Part shown: positions 1 to 8,607 of the stretch, in pieces
Numbering within the stretch: position 1 is the stretch's first letter
How the letters are laid out: every line of letters begins with the position of its first letter
Source: Carboxylicivirga fragile
GTDB taxonomy: Bacteria; Bacteroidota; Bacteroidia; Bacteroidales; Marinilabiliaceae
Direction: 5' to 3'
NCBI GenBank assembly: GCA_025499625.1
Contig: JAFMVD010000015.1
Span: forward strand, 42,111 to 106,110
DNA length: 64,000 bases
Translations under genes and position numbers: made by a program
The notes under the pieces: model-generated
Databases searched by the model: none
What the model saw: the letters and a program-made list of their open reading frames with translations, nothing else
Told to the model about the DNA's origin: nothing

Positions 1-1050
1 GTTAATAGTTTTATCTACAAGGGTAATGTTTTTAATGGCACGCCTGCTATTACTGATTTATGTACAGCTTTTAGAAGTAGTGGTGATGAATGTCTCAGTG
101 ATTTAGCTGATTTTCTGCTATGTTGGTTAGATGGTTCAGATTATATCGTTTTGCAGACATCTGGTAGTACCGGTCGTCCTAAGCAAATTAAGGTTAGCAA
201 AAAAGCAATGCTTGTGTCTGCCCAAAAAACTTTGCATTTCTTTAATTTGCAGCACGGTGATAAAGCGCTTTTGTGTTTATCGCCAAAATATATTGCAGGA
301 AAGATGATGGTGCTTCGTTCTATGTTGGGCCGACTAAATCTTCTATATTATGGCTTGTCATCAAATCCATTGAGAAACCTGAACGAGTCCATTGATTTTG
401 TGGCCATGGTTCCTGCGCAAGCTCAAGAAGTTTATTTGGAAACAAAAGCTAAGTTTGATTTAATAACTCAGTTAATCATTGGAGGCGCTGCGGTGGGACA
501 AGAATTGAAATCAAACCTAGCTACACTGCAAACTAAATGCTGGGAAACATACGGCATGACAGAAACAGTTTCACATATCGCTTTGAGAACGATTAGTGAT
601 GAGGGAAATAATGGATTTAATCCATTGCCGGGAGTTGATATTAGTATCAATGAGGATCGATGTTTGTTAATTGATGCGCCTGATTTGCTAGAGAAGCCAT
701 TAGTGACGAATGACTTGGTGGATATTAGTGATGATGGACAGTTTCATTTATTGGGTCGGATTGATAATGTAATAAATACGGGTGGGGTAAAGGTTGTGTC
801 AGAGCAGATTGAAAATACTTTAAGCGCTTTTATAAAAGAACGGATTGCTGTTGTTGGATTGCCTGATATTAAATGGGGTCAAAGAGTGGTATTGGTAATT
901 GAGGGAGATCATTATGAATTTGATGAGTCTATTTTTGATGATTTAAAGAAATATGAAAAGCCTAAAGAAATCATTTTCTTAAAATCATTTCCTATATCAG
1001 CTACTGGAAAAATAAAACGATCTGAAATTAAAGAATTACTTTCACAATAG
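1..1050 (+). CDS. menE: o-succinylbenzoate-CoA ligase (MenE), 5'-truncated by window edge
   Basis: AMP-forming acyl-CoA ligase that activates o-succinylbenzoate with ATP and CoA in menaquinone biosynthesis. The frame is open from base 1 with no start codon before the nucleotide-binding loop, so about 10-20 N-terminal residues are probably outside the window. Seen: the P-loop-like motif TSGSTGRPK near base 155, the adenylate-binding motif WETYGMTET near 541, the hinge region GRIDNVINTGG near 757, and the C-terminal catalytic lysine region SATGKIKRSE near 1000. About 349 residues are visible, close to the usual 350-370 of Bacteroidota MenE. A generic AMP ligase is possible, but the short length and motif context favour MenE. 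A TTG at 151 is internal and is not the real start. Confidence 0.88.
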   Translation, partial: VNSFIYKGNVFNGTPAITDLCTAFRSSGDECLSDLADFLLCWLDGSDYIVLQTSGSTGRPKQIKVSKKAMLVSAQKTLHFFNLQHGDKALLCLSPKYIAGKMMVLRSMLGRLNLLYYGLSSNPLRNLNESIDFVAMVPAQAQEVYLETKAKFDLITQLIIGGAAVGQELKSNLATLQTKCWETYGMTETVSHIALRTISDEGNNGFNPLPGVDISINEDRCLLIDAPDLLEKPLVTNDLVDISDDGQFHLLGRIDNVINTGGVKVVSEQIENTLSAFIKERIAVVGLPDIKWGQRVVLVIEGDHYEFDESIFDDLKKYEKPKEIIFLKSFPISATGKIKRSEIKELLSQ

Positions 1051-1059
1051 TTTTTGGGC

Positions 1060-1087
1060 TTGTAGAATGCTCAAAATGCTATATTTG
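1060..1087 (+). promoter_or_regulatory. putative Bacteroidota-type promoter for the DUF4091 gene
   Basis: The -7 box TATATTTG lies at 1080-1087, matching TAnnTTTG, and a TTG lies at 1060-1062. The 17-base spacer is shorter than the usual 19-21. It sits 40 bases before the start codon at 1127. Confidence 0.45.
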
Positions 1088-1126
1088 TTATTTCAATAGA
1101 GTTTATAATATTTAAATTTTCTTGCA

Positions 1127-2872
1127 ATGAATTGGTTCATTCGCACTATTCTATTTTTGTTTTTAGCTATCCAATTTGCTTGTATTAATCAACGCCCTGA
1201 TGTTGATTGTGAGACATATGCCGAAGCAAATAATCCAGATACTTTTGTTGACCCACTATGGGCAAAGACGGGTAGAGGTTTGCATGCTTCCATAGCCTCA
1301 ACTAACATGCGTTACAAAAGTAATCGCGTGCCAATGGAGGTGGTTACCAAAGAAAAGCATTTTACGGCTTGGCGTGGTGAGCGTGTATCATCCCAAATTG
1401 TGCTGTGGTCTGTAAGTGATATTAAACAGGTGGAGTGCGAGTGGTCTGCGATTGTTTCGGAGCATGGTGATACCATAGCTGCTGAGAATTTACAGACTCG
1501 TTTTATCAGGTATGTGTTGTCTGATAATTACGGTGAAGGCTGTGGGAGTAGAGATAAGAGTGCAGGTAATGTTAGTTTGAGGGGCGACCTTCTTGAAGAA
1601 CTGCCTGGTATGCAATTAGCGGCTAATACTGTTCGCCCAATGTGGTTAAATATTGATGTACCCAGAGATGTTACACCGGGTATATATCGTACATCACTGT
1701 TTATTTATTCACATAAAAATTCGCCACAAGAATTAAGGTTTACAATGGAGGTATTGGAACATACCTTACCTGAGCCGTCTGATTGGAATTTTCATTTGAA
1801 CCTTAAGCAAGATCCATTGGCGATTGCAGATTGGCATAGAGTTGAGGCATGGAGCGAAGAACACTTCGAGCAGATGAGACCATATTACGCTTTGCTTGCT
1901 CTGGCTGGACAAAAAGGTGTGTCGTGCGATTTGTTTGAAACCTTATCAAAAGATACTAGGAATGGGCAAAAGGCACTTGTGAGTTGCAAGCAGTTAAAGA
2001 ATGGGAAATGGCAGTTTAATTATAGTAATTTCGAGCAGTGGATTGAATACATGAATGAAATAGGGATTGATGCTTATATTAATGTTTTTTCACTTTATCC
2101 CAAGAGTGGTGTTTTAAATTACTACTCGGAGTTAACTACTGCCATAGAGTCCATTAACCTCGATACCTCGAAGTTAACAGATGGTTGGCTGCACGCCTTT
2201 ATGAAAGATTTTGCTGGATACTTAAAGCAAAAAGCGTGGTTCGATAAAACGAGCTTGGTTATTGAAGATACGCGCAATGAGCATTTGAATTTGATTGTAG
2301 CAGCTAATACTGAAACGGAAGCCAACTTTAGTCTAAATCTTGCAGCCTATAAATACCATCCCGAAGCATTGGATTATGTCAACCATATTGCCATGTCGCC
2401 TCAATACATATTAGTTGATGATATTATTAAAGAAAGACGTTCGGTAAATAAGAAAACCAGTTTGGTGATTACTTGTGAAAATGAGCGACCTAATTTATTT
2501 ACTTTCTCTGAGCCTGCTGAGGCTAGTTGGTTAGCATGGTATGCTGCATTGCACGGTTTAGACGGCTTGTATTACGAGAGTTTCAATGTATGGGAAGAAG
2601 AACCTTATATTGATTCGCGAACAGATAGTAAACCGGCTGGTGCAGATTATCTGATTTATCCGGGTGCCAAAAGTTCCATTCGCTTTGAACGTTTGATTGA
2701 AGGTATTCAGGACTATGAAAAGATTCGTCTATTGAGCAAAGGTTTTAATCCTGATCAGAAAGGTGAATTGAATGATGTGTTATCTCGCTTTAGTTTATCA
2801 GGAATTAATACTGAACCAGCTCATGTAACTGTTGATCGTGCCCGCTTAGTGCTTGAGAATTTAGCTAAGTAA
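1127..2872 (+). CDS. lipoprotein with C-terminal DUF4091 domain, glycoside-hydrolase-like
   Basis: Predicted cell-surface or periplasmic lipoprotein of 581 residues. The N-terminus is a lipoprotein signal ending in a lipobox with Cys19 (AIQFAC). The middle contains beta-rich regions and then a TIM-barrel-like stretch. Residues about 465-545 match the DUF4091 pattern: WLAWYAALHGLDG, then a YPG motif and an IRFERLIEGIQDYE segment. DUF4091 proteins are often found with polysaccharide-degrading enzymes and resemble glycoside hydrolases, but no specific substrate can be read here. There are no SusC/SusD partners nearby, so it does not sit in a visible polysaccharide utilisation locus. A promoter-like TAnnTTTG precedes it. 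Confidence 0.8.
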   Translation: MNWFIRTILFLFLAIQFACINQRPDVDCETYAEANNPDTFVDPLWAKTGRGLHASIASTNMRYKSNRVPMEVVTKEKHFTAWRGERVSSQIVLWSVSDIKQVECEWSAIVSEHGDTIAAENLQTRFIRYVLSDNYGEGCGSRDKSAGNVSLRGDLLEELPGMQLAANTVRPMWLNIDVPRDVTPGIYRTSLFIYSHKNSPQELRFTMEVLEHTLPEPSDWNFHLNLKQDPLAIADWHRVEAWSEEHFEQMRPYYALLALAGQKGVSCDLFETLSKDTRNGQKALVSCKQLKNGKWQFNYSNFEQWIEYMNEIGIDAYINVFSLYPKSGVLNYYSELTTAIESINLDTSKLTDGWLHAFMKDFAGYLKQKAWFDKTSLVIEDTRNEHLNLIVAANTETEANFSLNLAAYKYHPEALDYVNHIAMSPQYILVDDIIKERRSVNKKTSLVITCENERPNLFTFSEPAEASWLAWYAALHGLDGLYYESFNVWEEEPYIDSRTDSKPAGADYLIYPGAKSSIRFERLIEGIQDYEKIRLLSKGFNPDQKGELNDVLSRFSLSGINTEPAHVTVDRARLVLENLAK

Positions 2873-2922
2873 TGTAAAGAGTGGCTTCTATTGTTTAGTT
2901 GGCACAAAAAAAATACGTATCA

Positions 2923-3348
2923 ATGAGACCCTCACAAAAGAACATTAAAGAAATAGCTGAAAATCTAGAATGTGGGATGATTTGCTATTTTAATGTAAAA
3001 ACCGGAGAATTAAAGACAATCATAAACTCAGACAGTTGGGAACTCGCAGAGGAAGAAGCGTGGGAAGAGGATATAAATGAAATTGAAGAAAATCAAGACG
3101 CCTACATTGAATTTCATGGAATGAGTTCTCATGAGTCGTTTAATTTAATGGTTGACTTTACGGACATGATTGATGACTTGAAACTTAAAGAAAGATTAAT
3201 AAAAGGACTCAATAAGCCTAAACCATTTAGAAATTTTAAATGGGAAATTGACAATTCAGGAGAATACCGACAGCAATGGTTTGACTTTAAAAGTTCGAGG
3301 TATATTAGCTATGTTCAAGACCAAATCGAGTTGGAATCATTTGAATAA
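2923..3348 (+). CDS. UPF0158 family protein
   Basis: Small soluble protein of 141 residues, function unknown. It resembles UPF0158 members across its length: an N-terminal IKEIAENLECGM segment, an acidic EEEAWEEDINEIEEN region, a SSHESFNLMVDF segment and the conserved KPFRNFKWEIDNSGEYRQQW block near the C-terminus. An upstream TTG at 2899 would add eight residues; I prefer the ATG at 2923 because homologues typically begin near the motif it leaves at the N-terminus. It lies between two secreted-protein genes without obvious functional linkage. The next 246 bases (3349-3594) hold no convincing gene. Confidence 0.72.
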   Translation: MRPSQKNIKEIAENLECGMICYFNVKTGELKTIINSDSWELAEEEAWEEDINEIEENQDAYIEFHGMSSHESFNLMVDFTDMIDDLKLKERLIKGLNKPKPFRNFKWEIDNSGEYRQQWFDFKSSRYISYVQDQIELESFE

Positions 3349-3594
3349 AGACTATATGCCAGTTTCCAATAAACTGTATAAAGTATACGGAAGATAATTG
3401 AATATGAAAGTTTCAAGCAGTTTGAAAAAGTTTTTAGACAGACTTCTGTTGGTGGTATTAAAGGTAGAAGAGCTCAAATTCTGATAGTGTTTTAATCTTT
3501 TTTAACAGTAAGCTGCATGTGCTAGTTTCATTATATGAACTATGTCATGTGTGGTCTGTCAAGTCTTTTATTTATTTGTAAAAAACAATACGTT

Positions 3595-4776
3595 ATGAAG
3601 ATATTATTTACATTTTTTGTGGCATTTCTTGCTATGGCAAGTATTGCTCAAGATAAAACTGAAGGTTATCAGTTTGAAACGGTTTACGATTTAGAGGCTA
3701 CATGTGTAAAAGATCAGCACCGCTCGGGTACTTGTTGGAGCTTTTCAGCATTAGGTTTCTTCGAGTCAGAAATGATACGTTTGGGAAAGAATCCAGCAGA
3801 TTTATCTGAAATGTTCGTTGTTCGTCACTGTTATGCTGATAAAGCTGTTAAATATGTGCGTTTACATGGATCTTTAAATTTTGGACCAGGTGGAGCATTT
3901 CAGGATGCTGTATATGTAATGAAGAACTATGGTATGGTTCCAGAATCAGTTTATTCAGGTTTGAATTATGGTGAAGAGAATCATGTTCATGGAGAAATGG
4001 ATGAGGTTCTTAAAAGCTATGTAGATGGTGTTATAAAGAATAAAAATAAGAAACTGTCTCCTGCATGGAAGAATGGTTTTGATGGTATTTTAGATGCTTA
4101 TTTAGGAGAGTTGCCTGAGTCTTTTGAAGTAGATGGAAAAACATTTACACCTCAAACTTATTTAGAAGAAGAGACTGGATTAAATCCTGATAATTACATT
4201 CAGGTGTCGTCTTATACGCATCATCCAATGTATTCGCAATTTGTGATCGAAGTACCAGATAACTGGTTATGGGGAGAGGTTTATAATGTAGCTCTTGATG
4301 ATTTAATGGCTATTTTTGAGAACTCATTGAAGAACGGATATACCATTGGATGGGCTGCTGATGTTAGCGAAAAAGGTTTCTCTTATCGCAATGGAGTTGC
4401 AATTGTTCCCGAAAGTGATGCTAAAGAAATGGCTGATTCTGAGCAATCAAAATGGGAAGCTATGACACCTGCTGAGCGTAACAAAAAACTTTACAGCTTT
4501 GATGGACCAGTAAAGGAAAAGGTTATTACACCAGAGCTTCGTCAAGAGGCATTCGATAACTACCAGACAACGGATGACCATGGCATGCAAATAACTGGTA
4601 TTTCAAAGGATCAAGAAGGTAATACTTATTTCAAAGTGAAGAACTCTTGGAATACAGGTAACAAGTATGACGGTTATTTTTATGCATCTGAGGCATTTGT
4701 AAAATATAAAACAATGTCTATCATGATTCATAAAGATGCTTTACCAAAAGCACTTAAAAAGAAATTGGGTCTTTAA
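3595..4776 (+). CDS. exported C1B peptidase (aminopeptidase C / bleomycin hydrolase family)
   Basis: Papain-like cysteine peptidase of 394 residues. From the chosen start the product begins with a signal peptide (MKILFTFFVAFLAMASIAQ); the longer frame opening at 3535 would bury this signal, so 3595 is preferred. Catalytic residues are visible: Cys47 in SGTCWSFSA with a preceding Gln, His329 in DDHGMQI and Asn350 in VKNSWNT. The PepC/bleomycin hydrolase family normally trims peptides in the cytosol as a hexamer; a secretion signal implies periplasmic peptide turnover here. A strong hairpin terminator follows at 4800. Confidence 0.88.
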   Translation: MKILFTFFVAFLAMASIAQDKTEGYQFETVYDLEATCVKDQHRSGTCWSFSALGFFESEMIRLGKNPADLSEMFVVRHCYADKAVKYVRLHGSLNFGPGGAFQDAVYVMKNYGMVPESVYSGLNYGEENHVHGEMDEVLKSYVDGVIKNKNKKLSPAWKNGFDGILDAYLGELPESFEVDGKTFTPQTYLEEETGLNPDNYIQVSSYTHHPMYSQFVIEVPDNWLWGEVYNVALDDLMAIFENSLKNGYTIGWAADVSEKGFSYRNGVAIVPESDAKEMADSEQSKWEAMTPAERNKKLYSFDGPVKEKVITPELRQEAFDNYQTTDDHGMQITGISKDQEGNTYFKVKNSWNTGNKYDGYFYASEAFVKYKTMSIMIHKDALPKALKKKLGL

Positions 4777-4799
4777 GTAAGGATCGTAAAATATAATTG

Positions 4800-4827
4800 A
4801 AAAGGGTGGCGGTAGTCACCCTTTTTT
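4800..4827 (+). terminator. rho-independent terminator after the C1B peptidase gene
   Basis: Inverted repeat AAAAGGGTG / CACCCTTTT around an eight-base loop, running straight into a T tract. It lies inside the 5' extension of the next open frame, which supports starting the next gene at 4872 rather than at the TTG at 4797. Confidence 0.85.
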
Positions 4828-4871
4828 GTTACCTTAAAGTTTCAATTAATGAAATTCTACAAACTCTGGAT

Positions 4872-5462
4872 ATGATTAATAAAATATTACTGGTACTATT
4901 TCTTTGTATTGCAGGATTTAGTGTACAAGCGCAAAAGGAAAGCTCAAACACAGCTTTAATATTAATAGACATTCAAGATTTTTATTTTCCAGATGGAGCT
5001 GCCGAATTAAGTGAACCTATTCCGGCTGCTGAAAAGGCTCAAGCCATTTTAAAACATTTCAGAAAGGAAGGTTTGCTGGTCGTTCATGTGAAACACAAAG
5101 CAAAGGCGGGAGCCGGTATTTATGAATTAGTAAAACCAATAGGGGATGAGTTAGTTATTGAGAAGACAGAGGTAAATGCATTTAATGGCACCAATTTAAA
5201 TGAGGTACTAAAAGCAAATGGTATCGAAAACCTGGTTGTGCTTGGTATGCAAACGCATATGTGTGTTGAGGGGGCTGTAAGAGGCGCTTATGATTTAGGT
5301 TATAAGCTTGCATTAGTTGAAGATGCATGTGCAACAAGGGATCTTGTTTTTAACGATATGACGATAGAAGCCCAAGAGGTACATTTATCAACTTTGGCGA
5401 CTTTGAAGAGTTATGCTAATGTTATTAATTCGGAAGATTTTTTCAAAAAATTTCCATTTTAA
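4872..5462 (+). CDS. exported isochorismatase-family cysteine hydrolase
   Basis: 196 residues with an N-terminal signal peptide (MINKILLVLFLCIAGFSVQA) when started at the ATG at 4872. The triad of the isochorismatase-like hydrolases is visible: Asp33 in LIDIQDF, Lys98 in IEKTEVNAF and Cys131 in QTHMCVEGAVR. The Cys shows that this is the amidase-type branch (nicotinamidase-like) rather than a true isochorismatase. The substrate is not evident; periplasmic location argues against a nicotinamidase role in NAD salvage. It stands alone, between the peptidase terminator and a gene-free stretch. Confidence 0.85.
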   Translation: MINKILLVLFLCIAGFSVQAQKESSNTALILIDIQDFYFPDGAAELSEPIPAAEKAQAILKHFRKEGLLVVHVKHKAKAGAGIYELVKPIGDELVIEKTEVNAFNGTNLNEVLKANGIENLVVLGMQTHMCVEGAVRGAYDLGYKLALVEDACATRDLVFNDMTIEAQEVHLSTLATLKSYANVINSEDFFKKFPF

Positions 5463-5622
5463 AAAAAAAGTGTCATATTTGTAGAAAATGTTAAAATGTG
5501 TAAACAAAAGTATATGCTTGCACGTTTAAAGAAGTAAGTTGGTTAGAATTACTTTGCTGAGTTAAAAAAGTTTAAATCAAACGGATTAAACAAACTTTAT
5601 TAATTCACTTCAGTATAAAGAT

Positions 5623-5704
5623 TTATGAAGCTTTCTTCATAAGTTAGGGTTAAGGTTAGGTTGAAGAAGGAATGTTCGAAATGTCGAACATTCCTCTTTT
5701 TTTT
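5623..5704 (+). ncRNA. candidate short structured transcript, unit 1
   Basis: Within the 429-base gene-free stretch 5463-5891. An eight-base-pair hairpin (5623-5642, TTATGAAG / CTTCATAA around a CTTT loop) is followed by AGTTAGGGTTAAGG and an 11-base-pair hairpin (5669-5679 with 5684-5694) leading into a run of Ts. The same AGTTAGGGTTA word plus terminator arrangement recurs in unit 2. This could be a small RNA, or just a terminator with an untranslated leader. No recognisable family. Confidence 0.35.
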
Positions 5705-5762
5705 GTCCTAAATTGAACAATACTTATAAAATACTGTTTTAGTAGTAAATAAGTTTATTTCA

Positions 5763-5833
5763 TAGATTTGGATTTTGAGTTAGGGTTAGATGAAAAAAGA
5801 GAAGTATCAAACGATGCTTCTCTTTTTTTTTTT
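5763..5833 (+). ncRNA. candidate short structured transcript, unit 2, with its own -7 box
   Basis: TAGATTTG at 5763-5770 is a perfect TAnnTTTG box. About 15 bases later comes GAGTTAGGGTTAGATG, then a 10-base-pair hairpin (5799-5808 with 5813-5822, one wobble pair) framed by an A run and a T run of more than ten bases. Read on plus this would be a transcript of roughly 55-60 bases. The hairpin is also bidirectional in form because A and T runs flank both sides. No coding potential is evident. Confidence 0.4.
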
Positions 5834-5837
5834 GTGA

Positions 5838-5866
5838 CAAAAAAAGGCAGAACTACAGCTCTGCCC
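5838..5866 (-). terminator. rho-independent terminator of pheT
   Basis: GGCAGA (5846-5851) pairs with TCTGCC (5860-5865); on the minus strand the hairpin is followed by seven Ts (As at 5839-5845 on plus). It lies 26 bases beyond the pheT stop. Confidence 0.75.
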
Positions 5867-5891
5867 TTTGATGATAAATATATACCTAAGA

Positions 5892-8345
5892 TTATTTTCT
5901 TATTTCCGCACCTAAATCACGCTCGTAGGTGGCCATCAGTTTTTTCATAATCTTATCAATGATCTTGTCATTAAGTGTTTTGGTTTCATCCTGAAGAATG
6001 AAGCTAACCGCATAAGATTTTTTAGAAGAACTAATCTTTTTTCCTTCGTAAACATCGAATAGAGACACCTTCTTAAGTAACTTCTTCTCTGTTTTAAGCG
6101 CAATCTGTTTTACCTGAGCAAACTTAATGTCCTTATTAAGCAATAAAGCTAAATCACGTTTTACTTCAGGGAATTTTGAAATTTCTGTATAAGTAATCCC
6201 TTTCTTAGCACTCTTTTTAAGCAATAAGTCCCAGTTAATTTCAGCAAAGAAAACAGCTTTGTCAATGGCGAATGTCTTCAATAATTTAGCATTAACCAAA
6301 CCAAATTCAACAACTGCTTTTTCGCCTGATAGTAATATTAATCCTTCCGAGAATAAATCTGATTTAGTCTCTTCTTCTTTGAAATCATTAAACGAAAGAC
6401 CTAAACGAATTAGGATGTTTTCAATCTGATTTTTTAAGTCGAAGAAGCTAATGGCAACTTCAGGCGTATTCCAGCTAGTTGCTGCCTTATTTCCGCTTAA
6501 GAATAATGAAAGGCGTTGCGATTCGTTGTAATTATTTAAGTCTGTTTTTTCTGACCCAGGTTTGTATGTGTAGCAATTACCGAATTCAAAAAACTTAAGA
6601 TCGCTGTTTTTTCGATTATGGTTGTGCTGAATTGATTCCAAACCACCAAACAATAAGGTTTGACGCATGCCATTCAAGTCGTTGCTTAAAGGATTCGCTA
6701 ATTCCACAACCTGATTGCGGGGATGTGACTCAAGCGTTTCGTAATAATCGGCTTTAGTTAATGAGTTACACATGATTTCGTTAAAACCAATTGACATTAA
6801 CTGATTTGAAATACGCGTTTTTACTTTGTGGTCATCTGGCTTCTGAGAATAAACTATCGTACTGCGAACAGCATCCGGCATCTCAATGTTATTGTAACCA
6901 TAGATACGCAATATTTCCTCAATAATGTCTGCTTCGCGCAATACATCAACTCTGTATGGAGGAACTAACAGTTTTAATCCTGTTTCGCTTTCTTCCGTAA
7001 TTTCAATATCTAAAGCTGTTAAAATGCTTTTGATTTTATCTTCTCCTATGTTTTTCCCAATCAGACGTTCAATGTTTCGGTAAGTTACTTCTACTTTGAA
7101 TGGCTCAACCGGATTAGGGTAGATATCAATGATTTCGCTAGATATGGTTCCGCCAGCAACTTCCTTAATTAATAGGGCAGCGCGTTTTAAAGCATACACC
7201 GTAATGTTAGGATCAATGCCTCTTTCGAAACGGAAGCTTGCATCGGTACTAAGCGTATGACGTTTGGCTGTTTTACGAACCCATACTGGATTGAAATACG
7301 CACTTTCAAGGAATACTTTTGTAGTTGACTCACTCACGCCGCTATCTGATCCGCCAAATACACCAGCAATACACATACCTTCTTCGGCATTGCAAATCAT
7401 AAGATCGTTGCTCGATAGCTCACGCTTCACTTCGTCCAAAGTTTCGAACTCGGTACCATCGGCCAATGTTTTAACTACAACTTTATTACCTTTCAGCTTG
7501 GCGCCATCAAAAGCATGAAGTGGTTGCCCAAGTTCGTGCAATACAAAGTTGGTAACATCTACAATATTGTTGATCGGACTAAGTCCAATTGCTTTAAGTT
7601 TGTTTTGCAACCACTCTGGTGACTCTTGTACTTTTACGTCTGAAATAGTAACACCGCAGTAACGTGGACATGCTTCATTATTTTCTACACTTACTTCAAC
7701 AGGGAAATTTGTATTGTCAACAGTAAAAGAATCAACCTCAGGTAATTTAAGCTCGACACCAGACTGATGTTGTTTTAAATAAGCTGCCAAATCACGTGCT
7801 ACTCCATAATGCGATGCACTATCAACACGGTTTGGTGTTAAGTCAATTTCGATAAGGGTATCGTTTTCAACCTTAAAATAGTCTTTGGCCATGGTGCCAG
7901 GCTTTATATCTTCAGGTAGAACCATGATACCATCGTGGCTACTTCCTACGCCTATTTCATCTTCGGCACAAATCATTCCCATGGAAAGTTCACCTCTGAT
8001 TTTTGATTTCTTGATGGTGAAACTTTCATCACCACTATATAATACCGTTCCAACTGTGGCAACAACTACCTTTTGTCCTGCGGCAACGTTAGGTGCTCCA
8101 CATACAATTGGCAACGCCTCGTCGGCTCCAATACAAACTGTTGTTTTACTTAACTTATCAGCATTGGGATGTTTTTCGCATGTTAACACCTCACCAATAA
8201 CCAAACCTTCTAAACCACCCTTAATGGATTGTATTTCTTCAATTCCACCAACTTCAAGACCAATGTCGGTTAATATTTCAGAAACTTTTTCAGTTTCCAT
8301 GTCAATGTTAAGGTAGTTCTTAAGCCAGTTGTATGAAATATTCAT
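5892..8345 (-). CDS. pheT: phenylalanine-tRNA ligase beta subunit
   Basis: 817-residue beta subunit of the (alphabeta)2 enzyme that charges tRNA-Phe in the cytosol. Domain order is typical: an N-terminal OB-fold tRNA-binding domain (about residues 40-150, with KHPNADKLSKTTV), the B3/B4 region, the B5 domain, the catalytic-like core, and a C-terminal anticodon-binding FDX-ACB domain beginning near FPEVKRDLALL. Length matches the family. The catalytic alpha subunit gene (pheS) is not in the window, so the subunits are encoded apart, as is common in Bacteroidota. Its own terminator lies downstream and it has a divergent promoter region shared with surE. Confidence 0.97.
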   Translation of the reverse strand: MNISYNWLKNYLNIDMETEKVSEILTDIGLEVGGIEEIQSIKGGLEGLVIGEVLTCEKHPNADKLSKTTVCIGADEALPIVCGAPNVAAGQKVVVATVGTVLYSGDESFTIKKSKIRGELSMGMICAEDEIGVGSSHDGIMVLPEDIKPGTMAKDYFKVENDTLIEIDLTPNRVDSASHYGVARDLAAYLKQHQSGVELKLPEVDSFTVDNTNFPVEVSVENNEACPRYCGVTISDVKVQESPEWLQNKLKAIGLSPINNIVDVTNFVLHELGQPLHAFDGAKLKGNKVVVKTLADGTEFETLDEVKRELSSNDLMICNAEEGMCIAGVFGGSDSGVSESTTKVFLESAYFNPVWVRKTAKRHTLSTDASFRFERGIDPNITVYALKRAALLIKEVAGGTISSEIIDIYPNPVEPFKVEVTYRNIERLIGKNIGEDKIKSILTALDIEITEESETGLKLLVPPYRVDVLREADIIEEILRIYGYNNIEMPDAVRSTIVYSQKPDDHKVKTRISNQLMSIGFNEIMCNSLTKADYYETLESHPRNQVVELANPLSNDLNGMRQTLLFGGLESIQHNHNRKNSDLKFFEFGNCYTYKPGSEKTDLNNYNESQRLSLFLSGNKAATSWNTPEVAISFFDLKNQIENILIRLGLSFNDFKEEETKSDLFSEGLILLSGEKAVVEFGLVNAKLLKTFAIDKAVFFAEINWDLLLKKSAKKGITYTEISKFPEVKRDLALLLNKDIKFAQVKQIALKTEKKLLKKVSLFDVYEGKKISSSKKSYAVSFILQDETKTLNDKIIDKIMKKLMATYERDLGAEIRK

Positions 8346-8403
8346 TTTTATTAATCATTAATGGTTATTTGTAGATCGTATTCATAGCAATACGATTATC
8401 TTA

Positions 8404-8421
8404 TCCCGATAGCTATCGGGA
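8404..8421. repeat. 18-base perfect palindrome in the pheT leader
   Basis: TCCCGATAGCTATCGGGA is a perfect palindrome in the pheT-surE intergenic region. It falls at or just after the likely pheT transcription start, because a minus-strand -7 box ends at 8427. Such GATAGCTATC palindromes are common intergenic repeats in Bacteroidota; I see only this copy here. Confidence 0.6.
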
Positions 8422-8426
8422 GCGGA

Positions 8427-8434
8427 CAAAAGTA
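8427..8434 (-). promoter_or_regulatory. putative -7 box for pheT
   Basis: Reads TACTTTTG on the minus strand, matching TAnnTTTG, about 80 bases before the pheT start. No clear -33 TTG is found at the expected distance, so this is tentative. Confidence 0.4.
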
Positions 8435-8555
8435 ATGATTTTGATGGCTCATTGCTAATAATAAAAACGATTTTTAAGCCTAATGTCGGTGAAGTTTGTC
8501 ATTAAGTAAATGATGCTACTAGCAAGATAATCGCATGAGAGAATGTTTACATTGC

Positions 8556-8587
8556 TTTGTTGCTTTAGACCGTAATACATATCTTTG
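8556..8587 (+). promoter_or_regulatory. Bacteroidota-type promoter for surE
   Basis: TTTG at 8556-8559, a 20-base spacer, then TATCTTTG at 8580-8587. Both boxes and the spacing match the Bacteroidota sigma factor consensus. Expected transcription start is near 8594, only 14 bases before the surE ATG. Confidence 0.7.
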
Positions 8588-8607
8588 ATTTTCTAAAGAA
8601 TATTTGG

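Noticed and set aside
3404..3512. Short open stretch reading YESFKQFEKVFRQ then SVGGIKGRRAQ between the UPF0158 and peptidase genes
   Set aside because: No start codon in frame and a stop just upstream. It may be a gene remnant, but I cannot link it to a family.
3535..3594. Upstream ATG for the C1B peptidase
   Set aside because: It adds 20 residues before a clear signal peptide.
4797..4871. 25-residue N-terminal extension of the isochorismatase-like gene from a TTG
   Set aside because: It runs through the terminator of the previous gene, and the ATG at 4872 gives a normal signal peptide.
5768..5950. 60-residue open frame overlapping the hairpins and pheT end
   Set aside because: Starts from a non-ATG codon within a promoter-like box, runs through two hairpins and overlaps pheT; no protein-like features.
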